From contig OY821520.1 in NCBI GenBank assembly GCA_963682025.1, positions 83,729,465 to 83,793,464 of the forward strand: a DNA stretch of 64,000 nucleotides, in the 5' to 3' direction. The notes under the pieces are model-generated. The model saw nothing but the letters and a program-made list of their open reading frames with translations, searched no databases and was not told where the DNA came from. The stretch is from Cordilura impudica (lineage: Eukaryota; Arthropoda; Insecta; Diptera; Scathophagidae). Both the position numbers and the translations under genes were made by a program. Positions 55,930 to 64,000 of the stretch are shown piece after piece. Every line of letters begins with the position of its first letter. Within the stretch, counting starts at the first letter, position 1.

Positions 55930-56550
55930 GTTAATTTAAGACATAACATTTAAAAGTAGAAAAGTTATTGATTTTTGAATATTTCACAAAAATCTAATTT
56001 TTCTCGAAATGCGTAAAAAATAAATCCTTGTAAAAAAAATTCTGGCACAGGAATTTACTCAAAAATTCACATAGTTAATCTCTAGCATATAGTTAACAAA
56101 ATGTTAAAGTGCCATTTTCATTTTTCGTAATTTTATTTAAGAAAATTTTTTAAAACTTAAAAAAAGAGTTTTCAAAATTGTATCTACAAAATTTTCCATT
56201 TTTGGTCTCTTTGCGCAATAGGTTAGCAATGCGGTAATAAAACAATACTTCATGCCTGTATACATATAGATATAGAGACCAAAAAGAAATGATGGCTTTA
56301 ATCAATATCTTAAAGTTTAAAAAATTTCCGTCAAATTTAATGACCTAGTGTTTTTTTGGGTACAAAAGCGGTCTGGGGCATTTGCTATTTCTTGGCGAGT
56401 TTTTATTCCATTTTGAAGTTGTATAGCTTTTTGAAGAGATAATTTAGTACTAAAATCTATTCATATAACAGCTTGTTGAAAAAATTAAACTGTAGAACGA
56501 AATTTTCGTAAAGTCTGAAAAAAAGTCATATTTTCCCCATAAAAAACACT
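55930..56550 (+). repeat. Family F, copy 2 (right side only)
   Basis: Matches 7820-8380 in order: TTTCACAAAA, ATGCG.AAAAA, TTAATCTCTA.CATAT, GGTCTC.TTGCGCAATA and AACAATACTTCAT. GACCTAGTGTTTTTTTGGG, GGTCTGGGGCATTTGCTAT and AAACTGTAGAACGAAATTTTC follow. The left arm of the inverted repeat is missing. Confidence 0.8.
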
Positions 56551-57036
56551 TGAAATTGTGAGACACTTTTAAAATTTTTTTGATTGACTCAAAACTTTGT
56601 TTTTCATATATTTCTAGTGGGTGAGAGTTTAAATTGGAACACTTCTTTTCCCCTCCATATCACGAAGGGCCACCCTAATATGGACATCCATAAATCATTA
56701 CCTTATGAACTCTTATCTTACTTCAATTATTCGAACTGGAGATAGTAGCTCCGTTTTGGTGGTTAAAACCAATTTTAAAAAATATCTTCAGAGCAACTAT
56801 AATATTCGTGACATCTGTAATAAAAGGTAAATTTTTATTTAAGTCATAATTTAATTATGAAATAATATAATGTTAATATATGACGAAAAACGAAAATAAA
56901 AAAAAATTGGTGGGCCCTCCCCCGAATCAAATTCCTGCATACGGCCCTGAACTCCATCGTATTTCGATTGGGAATGAATTCGATAGCCACAATGGATCTG
57001 TTTTCTGTGTGTATTCTTTATATTCGGATATGGTGA
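56551..57036. other. Unassigned
   Basis: No gene recognised; mixed AT-rich DNA. Confidence 0.35.
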
Positions 57037-57354
57037 AAAGTTGGATCGTTCACGATTAATGAAAGATGGGTTTCTTCCCTGTAAAAAAAAAGAGCATACA
57101 AAGAAGTTAAATAGAAGTTATTCTTCCATCATTTCCCACTGACTGAAGTAACTGAAGATGTTTTTTGATTAACAAGTCTTATAAAATTTATTTAGAAAAC
57201 TGGCTAGTTGCGATGAGTATTTGAGGACTTTAAGAAAACCACAGATTCATAAATTTTTCTTTAAAAAAACGAGCTTTTACATAAAAATTACATCCATGAT
57301 AACCGATGAATTTTCTAAAAAATAATGTCATAAAATCTAATGACTTTTTTTTTT
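57037..57354 (+). repeat. Segment duplicated into the array at 61527
   Basis: 318 bp nearly identical to 61527-61838 in the same orientation (AGTTGGATCGTT, GATGGGTTTCTTCCCT, CCACTGACTGAAGTAACTGA, TTACATAAAAATNACATCCA). The differences are scattered substitutions plus a gap of a few bases near 57240. It is not recognised as a transposon. Confidence 0.92.
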
Positions 57355-57719
57355 ACGAAAAACCTCATTGAAGACATAAAAATTATTCTAAAGGAAATTA
57401 CTTTGGAAAACATGGCTTTTTTATATGCTTCACATGATCGTGAATAATTCTTTTAAAATTCCTAATCACTTGTCCATCTCTATTGTTAGTTCTTAGTAGA
57501 ATAAAACCATAACTTCTGCACGATCGCACGACTTTTACCATAAGATATTAATAAATAAGCCACCGTTTTGCTTTTGTTGCGTTTTTTTTTTTTTATTTCC
57601 AAATACTTTATTACAACTCTTTTCTTCTTCACTTAAGTAAATATTCTTCGTTTTTATTAAGCAATAATTTGCGTATTCTTTATGTTTATTTTTTTGTTTT
57701 TTTTTCTATTATTTTATGC
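57355..57719. other. Unassigned
   Basis: AT-rich; on the minus strand an AATAAA (about 57690) follows the open segment described in the next entry. Confidence 0.3.
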
Positions 57720-58450
57720 ACATTGAAGACGTCGGGCGACAACAACGACGACGACGCATTCGTTCGGTTTGAAAGTAATTCGGAGACTAAATCTTCAAAA
57801 CGATCCAGCTTAATTTTAGTTCCATTTGGATACCAAACTCACACATAAATACACACACACACACACATACCATCACAAGAGTTCGTATGTTCAGTATGCC
57901 AGCCATGACTTGGTTGGCGGCCGTTGTTGTACACACTCGCTGTTGTTTAGTTTTCTTCGACTCCCATGTTGTCTGTATTATTAGTATTGTTGCTGAGAGT
58001 CTTCAGAGTCTTCCATTATCCGTTCATTGTTTTGTTTTCTTTTTATTTAAGATTTGTTTTTATTTTATATTTATTTATATTTTTTTTTTTTGTAATTTTT
58101 TGCTGTCCGTTTTTATTCATATGCCATGAAATTTTTCATGTGTGAATGTGTGTGTTTCTGGAACGTTGGGCTTTTCTTCAAGTTGTCGTTTTAAATGTTG
58201 TTGATAGTTTTCTTACATGATTCATGTTGCTGTTTAGCTGTGATGTTGTTGATGATGATCATCACTTTTTTCTTACATTGTTGCTTTTTTTTGTGTGTGT
58301 GTGCTGATATTGCTGTTTTTGTTATTTAATGCGTATGTGAAAACACCGGCCCATACGGTTGTTTTATCTTTTCTGTCGGTTGATTATCTGAAAAACCTCT
58401 TGTAGTACTTTGAAAGCCGGTTTGTAATATGTTTGTTGTTTGCTTGTAAT
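57720..58450 (-). other. Possible host untranslated or coding exon region
   Basis: The least AT-rich and least repetitive part of the window. On the minus strand it is CAA-rich and CAG-rich in the manner of fly 5' untranslated leaders (CAACAACGGCCGCCAACC at about 57925, ATCATCATCAACAACATCAC at about 58255). From about 57831 to 57690 it is open and reads VWYPNGTKIKLDRFEDLVSE, then LLSNRTNASSSLLSPDVFNV and HKIIEKKTKK before a stop with an overlapping AATAAA. A TGTGTGAG just upstream could be a splice acceptor. I cannot name a protein. The opposite strand (GCATTCGTTCGGTTTGAAAG) could equally be a promoter or leader. Strand and coding status are uncertain. Confidence 0.3.
57842..57869. repeat. 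AC microsatellite
   Basis: Short run of AC dinucleotides with one interruption. Confidence 0.9.
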
Positions 58451-58653
58451 GTGTAGAAAATATTTTGCGTTGTATTTCATGAATGTAAAACTATTTGTTT
58501 CTTTTTGTTTTTGTTAAATTTTTATCCTTTTGCTATTTTTATAAAATATTTTTCCAATTGTAATTCACAATTATGTTGTCTTTTTAAACAGGGGAGTTAT
58601 TGAAATTCATGAGCATTTTTAAAGCAGTAAAGTTGCAAATATATGTATACATA
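58451..58653. other. Unassigned
   Basis: AT-rich spacer before the Tc1-like end. Confidence 0.3.
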
Positions 58654-59340
58654 CAGTGAGTGACAAAACAATGGGAACTTAAACAAATATTATTTTGAAG
58701 ACTTGAACGATCAATTCCAAAAAAAAAACTCATTTATTTATTAAAAATTTTTTTTTCGTTTATCTACTTAAAGAAGAAAACATATTAACATAAAATGGCT
58801 TAACTACAGAAAAAAAAGATGATATGAGTTCGATCAATAGACGAGTAAATGGTTCCGTATTTTGGAAGACACAACTGGAAAATGTTTATTCGTGATAAAC
58901 CAATACGTTTTTGCTTGAAATAGTCCTTGTTCCGACACTGGATATTTGTTTGAAGCTAATCCATATGCTGGCTCAGCATCATAGCACAACAAAGATGTTG
59001 GCTTAAGAGCTTCTGTTGTTTTAAAGTTGTTGGGGTCAGCTTCAAGTACGAAGAATCATGTCATATTTTTCGAAAAATTATTTCTTCGTACTAACAGATC
59101 TGAATGATTGAGTGAACGGAAGTGTAACGCAACTGTAACAGTAAGATCAAATCGCCTAAGACGTGCCAATGATATCCTTGCCACTGGCCGCCGCTCTCTC
59201 AAACAGGACGAATACGGATAGCGCATTGAAAAAACAAAAAGTTGTTCATTGCTCGCTGGCAGGACAATTAAGAAGTCACTGTTATTTCGAATTTTGTTGC
59301 AGCTTGTCCAGAAGTTTAAACTAACCGTTATACAAACTAT
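58654..59340 (+). mobile_element. Tc1-like element end, decayed
   Basis: CAGTGAGTGACAAAACAATG preceded by TA at 58652-58653 is a typical Tc1-type terminal inverted repeat. The next 700 bp are richer in GC than the flanks (GCCACTGGCCGCCGCTCTC at about 59180). They contain a short plus frame with NRLRRANDILATGRRSLKQD, which could be an N-terminal transposase remnant. No opposite terminus is seen before the family A end at 59347. Superfamily from the terminus only. Confidence 0.5.
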
Positions 59341-59346
59341 ATTAAA

Positions 59347-59401
59347 ACAAGTAAGAAAATTATAGTCGGTATAGACCGACTATATGATACCCTATACCAT
59401 A
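59347..59401 (+). repeat. Family A, 5' terminal fragment
   Basis: ACAAGTAAGAAAATTATAGT with palindrome GTCGGTATAGACCGAC, then GATACCCTATACCATAG, where a family C element begins. Confidence 0.88.
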
Positions 59402-59529
59402 GACGTAATTAAAGATTTTGTGATGGCACTTTTTTTAAATCAAACAGAAAGCGTCATCTATGTTTCATTTATAGCAAACAAGTGGGGGCTCTGCTAATAT
59501 AGAAATATTAATTATTATTTATTATTTCA

Positions 59530-62500
59530 ACTGGTTATTTTTAATTTTTTATTTTTCGTTTTTCAGTTTTTATTTTAAGTTTTTAATTTTTCAATTTTTA
59601 ATTTTAATTTTTCGTTTTTTATTTTTCATTTTTAATTTTTTATTTTTCGTTCATTTTTTATTTTTAATTTTTTATTTTTAGTTTTTCATTTCTTAAGTTT
59701 TTATTTTTAGTTTTTCATTTCTTTTTTTTTTTCATTTTTCATTTTTTATTTTTAGTTTTTCATTTCTTATTTTTAATTATTTATTTTTCATTTTTGTTTT
59801 TCATTTTTTATTTTTATTTTTCATTTTTCATTTTTCATTTTTTATTTTTTATTTTTAATTTTTTATTTTTTATTTTTCTTTTTTTAGTTTTTCATTTCTT
59901 ATTTTTAATTTTTTATTTTTCATTTTTGTTTTTCATTTTTTATTCTTATTTCTCAATTTTCATTTTTAATTTTTTATTTTTTATTTTTAATTTTTCATTT
60001 TTTATTTTTCATTTTTCATTTTTTATTTTTCATTTTTCATTTTTTATTTTTAATATTTAATTTTTTATTTTTTATTTTTAATTATTAATTTTTTATTTTT
60101 AATTTTTTATTTTTTATTTTTCATTTTTCATTTTAATTTTTTATTTTTCATTTTTTATTTTTAATTTTTTATTTTTAATTTTTAATTTTTAATTTTTAAT
60201 TTTTAATTTTTAATTTTTAATTTTTAATTTTTAATTTTTATTTTTTTATTTTTTATTTTTCGTTCTTCATTTTTTATTTTTTATTTTCCATTTTTTCTTT
60301 TTCATTTTTTATTCTTATTTTTCATTTTTTATTTTTTTTCTTTTTTTTATTTTTCGTTTTTTATTTCACATTTTTAATTTTTCATTTTTTATTTTTCATT
60401 TTTTATTTTTAATTTTTAATTTTTAATTTTTAATTTTTAATTTTTAATTTTTAATTTTTAATTTTTAATTTTTTATTTTTTACTTTTAATTTTTCATTTT
60501 TTAAATCAAACAGAAAGCGTCATCTATGTATCATTTATAGCAAACATGTGGGGGGATCTGCTAATATAGAAATATTAATTATTATTTATTATATCAACTG
60601 TTTATTTTTAATTTTTCATTTTTCGTTTTTCAGTTTTTATTTTAAGTTTTTCATTTTTCAATTTTTAATTTTAATTTTTCGTTTTTTATTTTTCATTTTT
60701 CATTTTTTATTTTTCGTTCTTCATTTTTTATTTTTAATTTTTTATTTTTAGTTTTCCATTTCTTATTTTTCATTTTTCCTTTTTATTTTTAATTTTTTAT
60801 TTTTTATTTTTCATTTTTTATTTTTAATTTTTAATTTTTTATTTTTAATTTTTCATTTTTTATTCTTATTTCTCATTTTTCATTATTTATTTCTTAATTT
60901 TCTTTTTTATTTTTCATCTTTTATTTCTCATTTTTAATTTTTTATTTTTCATTTTTTATTTTTCATTTTTTTTTTCATTTTTAATTTTTTATTTTTCATT
61001 TTTCATTTTTAATTTTTTATTTTTCATTTTTTATTTTTAATTTTTTATTTTTCATTTTTTATTTTTGATTTTGAAAATTTAAATTTTTAATTTTTGTATT
61101 TTTTATTTTTCGGGTTTCATTTTTCATTTAATATTTTTCATTATTCGTTTTTCATTTTTCGTTTTTCACTTTTCATTTTTTATTTTTCATTTTTCATTTT
61201 TCAATTTTCATTTTTAATTTTTTATTTTTCATTTTTCATTTCTTATTTCTCATTTTTCATTTTTTATTCTTATTTTTCATTTTTTATTTTTAATTTTTTC
61301 TTTTTAATTTTTAATTTTTTATTTTTCATTTGTTATTTCCCATCTTTAATTTTTTATTTTTCATTATTTATTTTTTATTTTTTATTTTTCATCTTTTATT
61401 TCTCATTTTTAATTTTTAATTTTTTATTTTTCATTTTTCATTTTTCATTTTTTATTTTTCCTTTTTTTTTTCATTTTTAATTTTTTATTTTTCATTTTTT
61501 ATTTTTTATTTTTGATTTTGAAAATTTAAAGTTGGATCGTTAACGATTAATGAAAGATGGGTTTCTTCCCTCTAAAAAAAATGAGCATACAAAGAAGTTA
61601 AATAGAAGTTATTCTTCCATCATTTCCCACTGACTGAAGTAACTGAAAGTGTTTTTAGATTAACAAGTCTTATAAAATTTATTTAGAAAACTGGCTAGTT
61701 GCGATGAGTTTTTGAGGACTTTGAGCATAAATTCATAAATTTTTCTTTAAAAAAACGAGCTTTTACATAAAAATAACATCCATGATAACCGATGAATTTT
61801 CTAGAAAATAATGTCATAAAATCTAAGGACTTTTTTTATTTTTTATTTTTCCTTTTTTTTTCATTTTTCATTTTTAATTTTTTATTTTTCATTTTTTATT
61901 TTTAATTTTTTATTTTTCATTTTTTATTTTTGATTTTGAAAATTTAAATTTTTAATTTTTGTATTTTTTATTTTTCGGGTTTCATTTTTCATTTAATATT
62001 TTTCATTATTCGTTTATCACTTTTAATTTTTCAATTTTAATTTTTAATTTTTTATTTTTCATTTTTCATTTCTTATTTCTCATTTTTCATTTTTTATTTT
62101 TTCTTTTTAATTTTTAATTTTTTATTTTTTATTTTTAATTTTTCATTTGTTATTTCTCATCTTTAATTTTTTTATTTTTAATTTTTTATTTTTAGTTTTT
62201 CATTTCTTATTTTTCATTTTTCATTTTTTATTTTTTATTTTTTATTTTTCATTTTTTATTTTTCGTTCTTCATTTTTTATTATTAATTTTTTATTTTTAG
62301 TTTTTCATTTCTTATTTTTCATTTTTCATTTTTTATTCTTATTTTTCATTTTTCATTTTTTCTTTTTCATTTTTTATTCTTATTTTTCATTTTTTATTTT
62401 TCATTTTTTATTTTTTATTTTTCATTTTTTATTTCTCATCTTTAATTTTTTATTTTTCATTTTTCATTTTTTATTTTTAATTTTTTATTTTTAATTTATT

Positions 62501-62915
62501 ATTTTTAATTTTTTATTTTTAATTTTTCATTTCTTATTTTAATTTTTAATTTTTTATTCTTATTTTTAATTTTTTATTTTTCATTTTTTCCTTTTAATTT
62601 TTTATTCTTATTTTTCCTTTTTTATTTTTCTTTTTTCTTTTATATTTTTTATTTTTCATTTTTTATTTCTCATCTTTAATTTTTTATTTTTTATTTTTCA
62701 TTTTTTATTTTTTATTTTTAATTTTTTATTTTTAATTTTTTATTTTTAATTTTTTATTTTTAATTTTTTATTTTAAATTTTTCATTTTTCATTTCTTATT
62801 TTTGATTTTGAAAATTTAAATTTTTAATTTTTGTATTTTTTAGTTTTCGGGTTTCATTTTTCATTTAATATTTTTCATTATTCGTTTTTCATTTTTAATT
62901 TTTCGTTTTTCATTA
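59530..62915 (+). repeat. Expanded ATTTTTC/ATTTTTT minisatellite
   Basis: Degenerate units of about 6-7 bp (ATTTTTC, ATTTTTA, ATTTTTT, ATTTTTG) with local homogeneous stretches, such as ATTTTTA only at 60175-60240 and 60408-60470. Higher-order copies are visible: GATTTTGAAAATTTAAATTT followed by TTCGGGTTTCATTTTTC occurs near 61071, 61933 and 62811. The long Phe/Ile/His-rich frames here are artefacts. Confidence 0.95.
61527..61838 (+). repeat. Captured copy of the 57.0-kb segment
   Basis: 312 bp inside the array matching 57037-57354. The left junction falls at AATTTAAAGTTGG (AAAGTTGG shared) and the right at GGACTTTTTTT (T run shared), so short homology lies at both joints. Confidence 0.92.
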
Positions 62916-63049
62916 TCAAAAAGGTTATTAGATACTCGTATCAGATTTTTTCACCAATACAATTATAAGTCACACCGATTTTGTCTTACGCTTACGCTGT
63001 TTTTGTGATTGTATTTTTTACGCCTATAGATTTTTACACATCAACAAGA

Positions 63050-63970
63050 GTGTTTAATTCGGCTGTGCTAAATCTTTGATAACCTCAATCTGCATATTTA
63101 ACTCAATATTACAACCAATATTGCGTATGGCTACCACTTTAAAACTGTTGTCGGAATTTTAATTTTAATTTCGAATACCAATTAAATTTAAAGTTGATTG
63201 TTTTTCTTGTTAGCCAGTTTCTATTATAATTTCTTGTTATAAAAAACTATGATCGTGTCTTGTACAGAGGGAATTAGTTAATATTTGAAAACGGGCATTA
63301 TTTTTCTTTTACTTGAGTAGAAAACCCCAAAGTAGTTCATAGAACACCAATGAAATTCATTATTTAATGCAGCCAACGTTATAAAACCCAGAGTATGATC
63401 CCTATAAGAATGTTTTGAAACCTTAGTTGTCACACAATAATTCAAGAAAAAATTAATTGATTCTTGGCGAAAAATTTCCAGATATTAATACTAAAAAAAG
63501 CAAATTTTAAAATATTTTTATCTGAATTAGCTAGTAATTGTAAATTTTTAATTTTTCATTTTGATAACCATACAAAAATATGTGGCAATACTACTAACAT
63601 GGTAGTTGTGTTTGTTGGTATAATTGCATTAATTTTTTTTTTTTTGCTTTTTTTAAACTGTGAATATTGTTGATATTATGATCAACCACTAAAATATTAC
63701 AACAAACGCACTGGGTTTTTGTTTTTTTAGAGGTGTCTACAAATTTTTGCTCATATCTCAGCACAATGATGCCCGATTTGCTCCATTTTAAACACCAACC
63801 TGGTGCGAATCATGGCAAAGAATTCTATGGTAAACTTACCCAGGTACATGGTTTATGTTGTAAATGAGCATGATTTCAACAGACAGAGTATATATACTGT
63901 ATGGATCAAGAATATATCTGTGATCACAAGCGATAACCGCCTAAGTCGACTTAAGAACGATTCGAGTTAT
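63050..63970 (-). repeat. DINE-1-like repeat, family G, split
   Basis: ATTCGGCTGTGCTAAATCTT at 63057 and TCTCAGCACAATGATGCCCG at 63756 onwards are the two parts of a reverse family G copy, ending near 63960. The intervening 63100-63730 is AT-rich and unassigned. A 69-codon frame there (63464-63673) is not recognised. Confidence 0.6.
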
Positions 63971-64000
63971 GTATGCTATCATATTCTATTAAAAACGCTC

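Larger units (their letters stand above)
59402..63035 (+). mobile_element. Giant family C element with expanded array (copy 4)
   Basis: The left block ACGTAATTAAAGATTTTGTG, AAATCAAACAGAAAGCGTC and GGGGGCTCTGCTAATATAG matches the copy at 40709. The right block TTTTTTCACCAATACAATTA, GTCACACCGATTTTGTCTTA and TAGATTTTTACACAT matches its far end. Between them the array is about 3.4 kb, against about 0.27 kb in the other copies. A second left block (60503-60610) lies inside the array, as does a 312-bp segment copied from 57 kb. No coding capacity. Confidence 0.88.

Noticed and set aside
57887..58129. 80-codon plus-strand frame starting MFSMPAMTWLAAVVVHTRCC
   Set aside because: It reads the complement of a CAA/CAG-rich stretch and ends in low-complexity Phe/Ile; the other strand looks more natural.
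59794..62494. Several plus-strand frames of 67-128 codons rich in Phe, Ile and His
   Set aside because: They are translations of the ATTTTT-type minisatellite; repeated FIFHF reading is fully explained by the DNA repeat.

Overview
The window looks like non-coding, repeat-dominated DNA from a higher fly (Diptera, Brachycera, probably a calyptrate such as a blowfly or muscid). It is very AT-rich, no host protein-coding gene can be assigned with confidence, and the repeats belong to typical fly classes: mariner relics, Helitrons with TC...CTAG ends, and DINE-1-like short repeats with GTCC/GACG cores. The species is an inference.

Layout. 0-7.4 kb: two decayed mariner transposases (166-870 plus; 2430-3470 minus), a three-unit tandem repeat, unassigned AT-rich DNA, a short element with an internal AAAAATG minisatellite (5.96-6.55 kb) and a deletion-derived mariner (6741-7357). 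7.6-9.3 kb: two foldback repeats. 9.8-13.6 kb: pieces of a DINE-1-like repeat, then a complete 2.77 kb long-terminal-inverted-repeat DNA transposon (Sola-like, 4-bp target duplication). 16.1-21.4 kb: mariner relics in both orientations, a tRNA-derived SINE candidate and two Helitrons. 23.2-31.9 kb: DINE-1-like repeats (partly in tandem), a broken non-LTR reverse transcriptase tail, a head-to-head Helitron pair and another mariner relic. 32.2-36.5 kb: three Helitrons abutting head to tail with no spacer, the first interrupted by a second Sola-like copy. 38.5-45.8 kb: a hammerhead-like RNA motif, Helitrons, a mariner relic, another minisatellite element and a 1.4 kb long-TIR element. 46.4-54.4 kb: DINE-1-like repeats nested with Helitrons, and an AAAATCGCC minisatellite. 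55-58.5 kb: a second copy of a foldback-related repeat and the most host-like stretch (57.72-58.45 kb, less AT-rich). 58.6-64 kb: a Tc1-like end and a minisatellite element whose array has grown to about 3.4 kb and contains a 312-bp duplicate of DNA from 57.0 kb.

How the parts relate. Nothing here forms a pathway or operon; the history is one of layered insertions. Helitrons sit inside DINE-1-like repeats, a Sola-like element sits inside a Helitron, and a mariner deletion product sits inside another repeat. None of the transposase genes seen is intact, so any current movement would need enzymes made elsewhere. The best candidates for a second look are the zero-spacer Helitron tandem, the head-to-head Helitron, the two Sola-like copies with complementary defects, the unclassified long-TIR element and the expanded array with its captured local segment.
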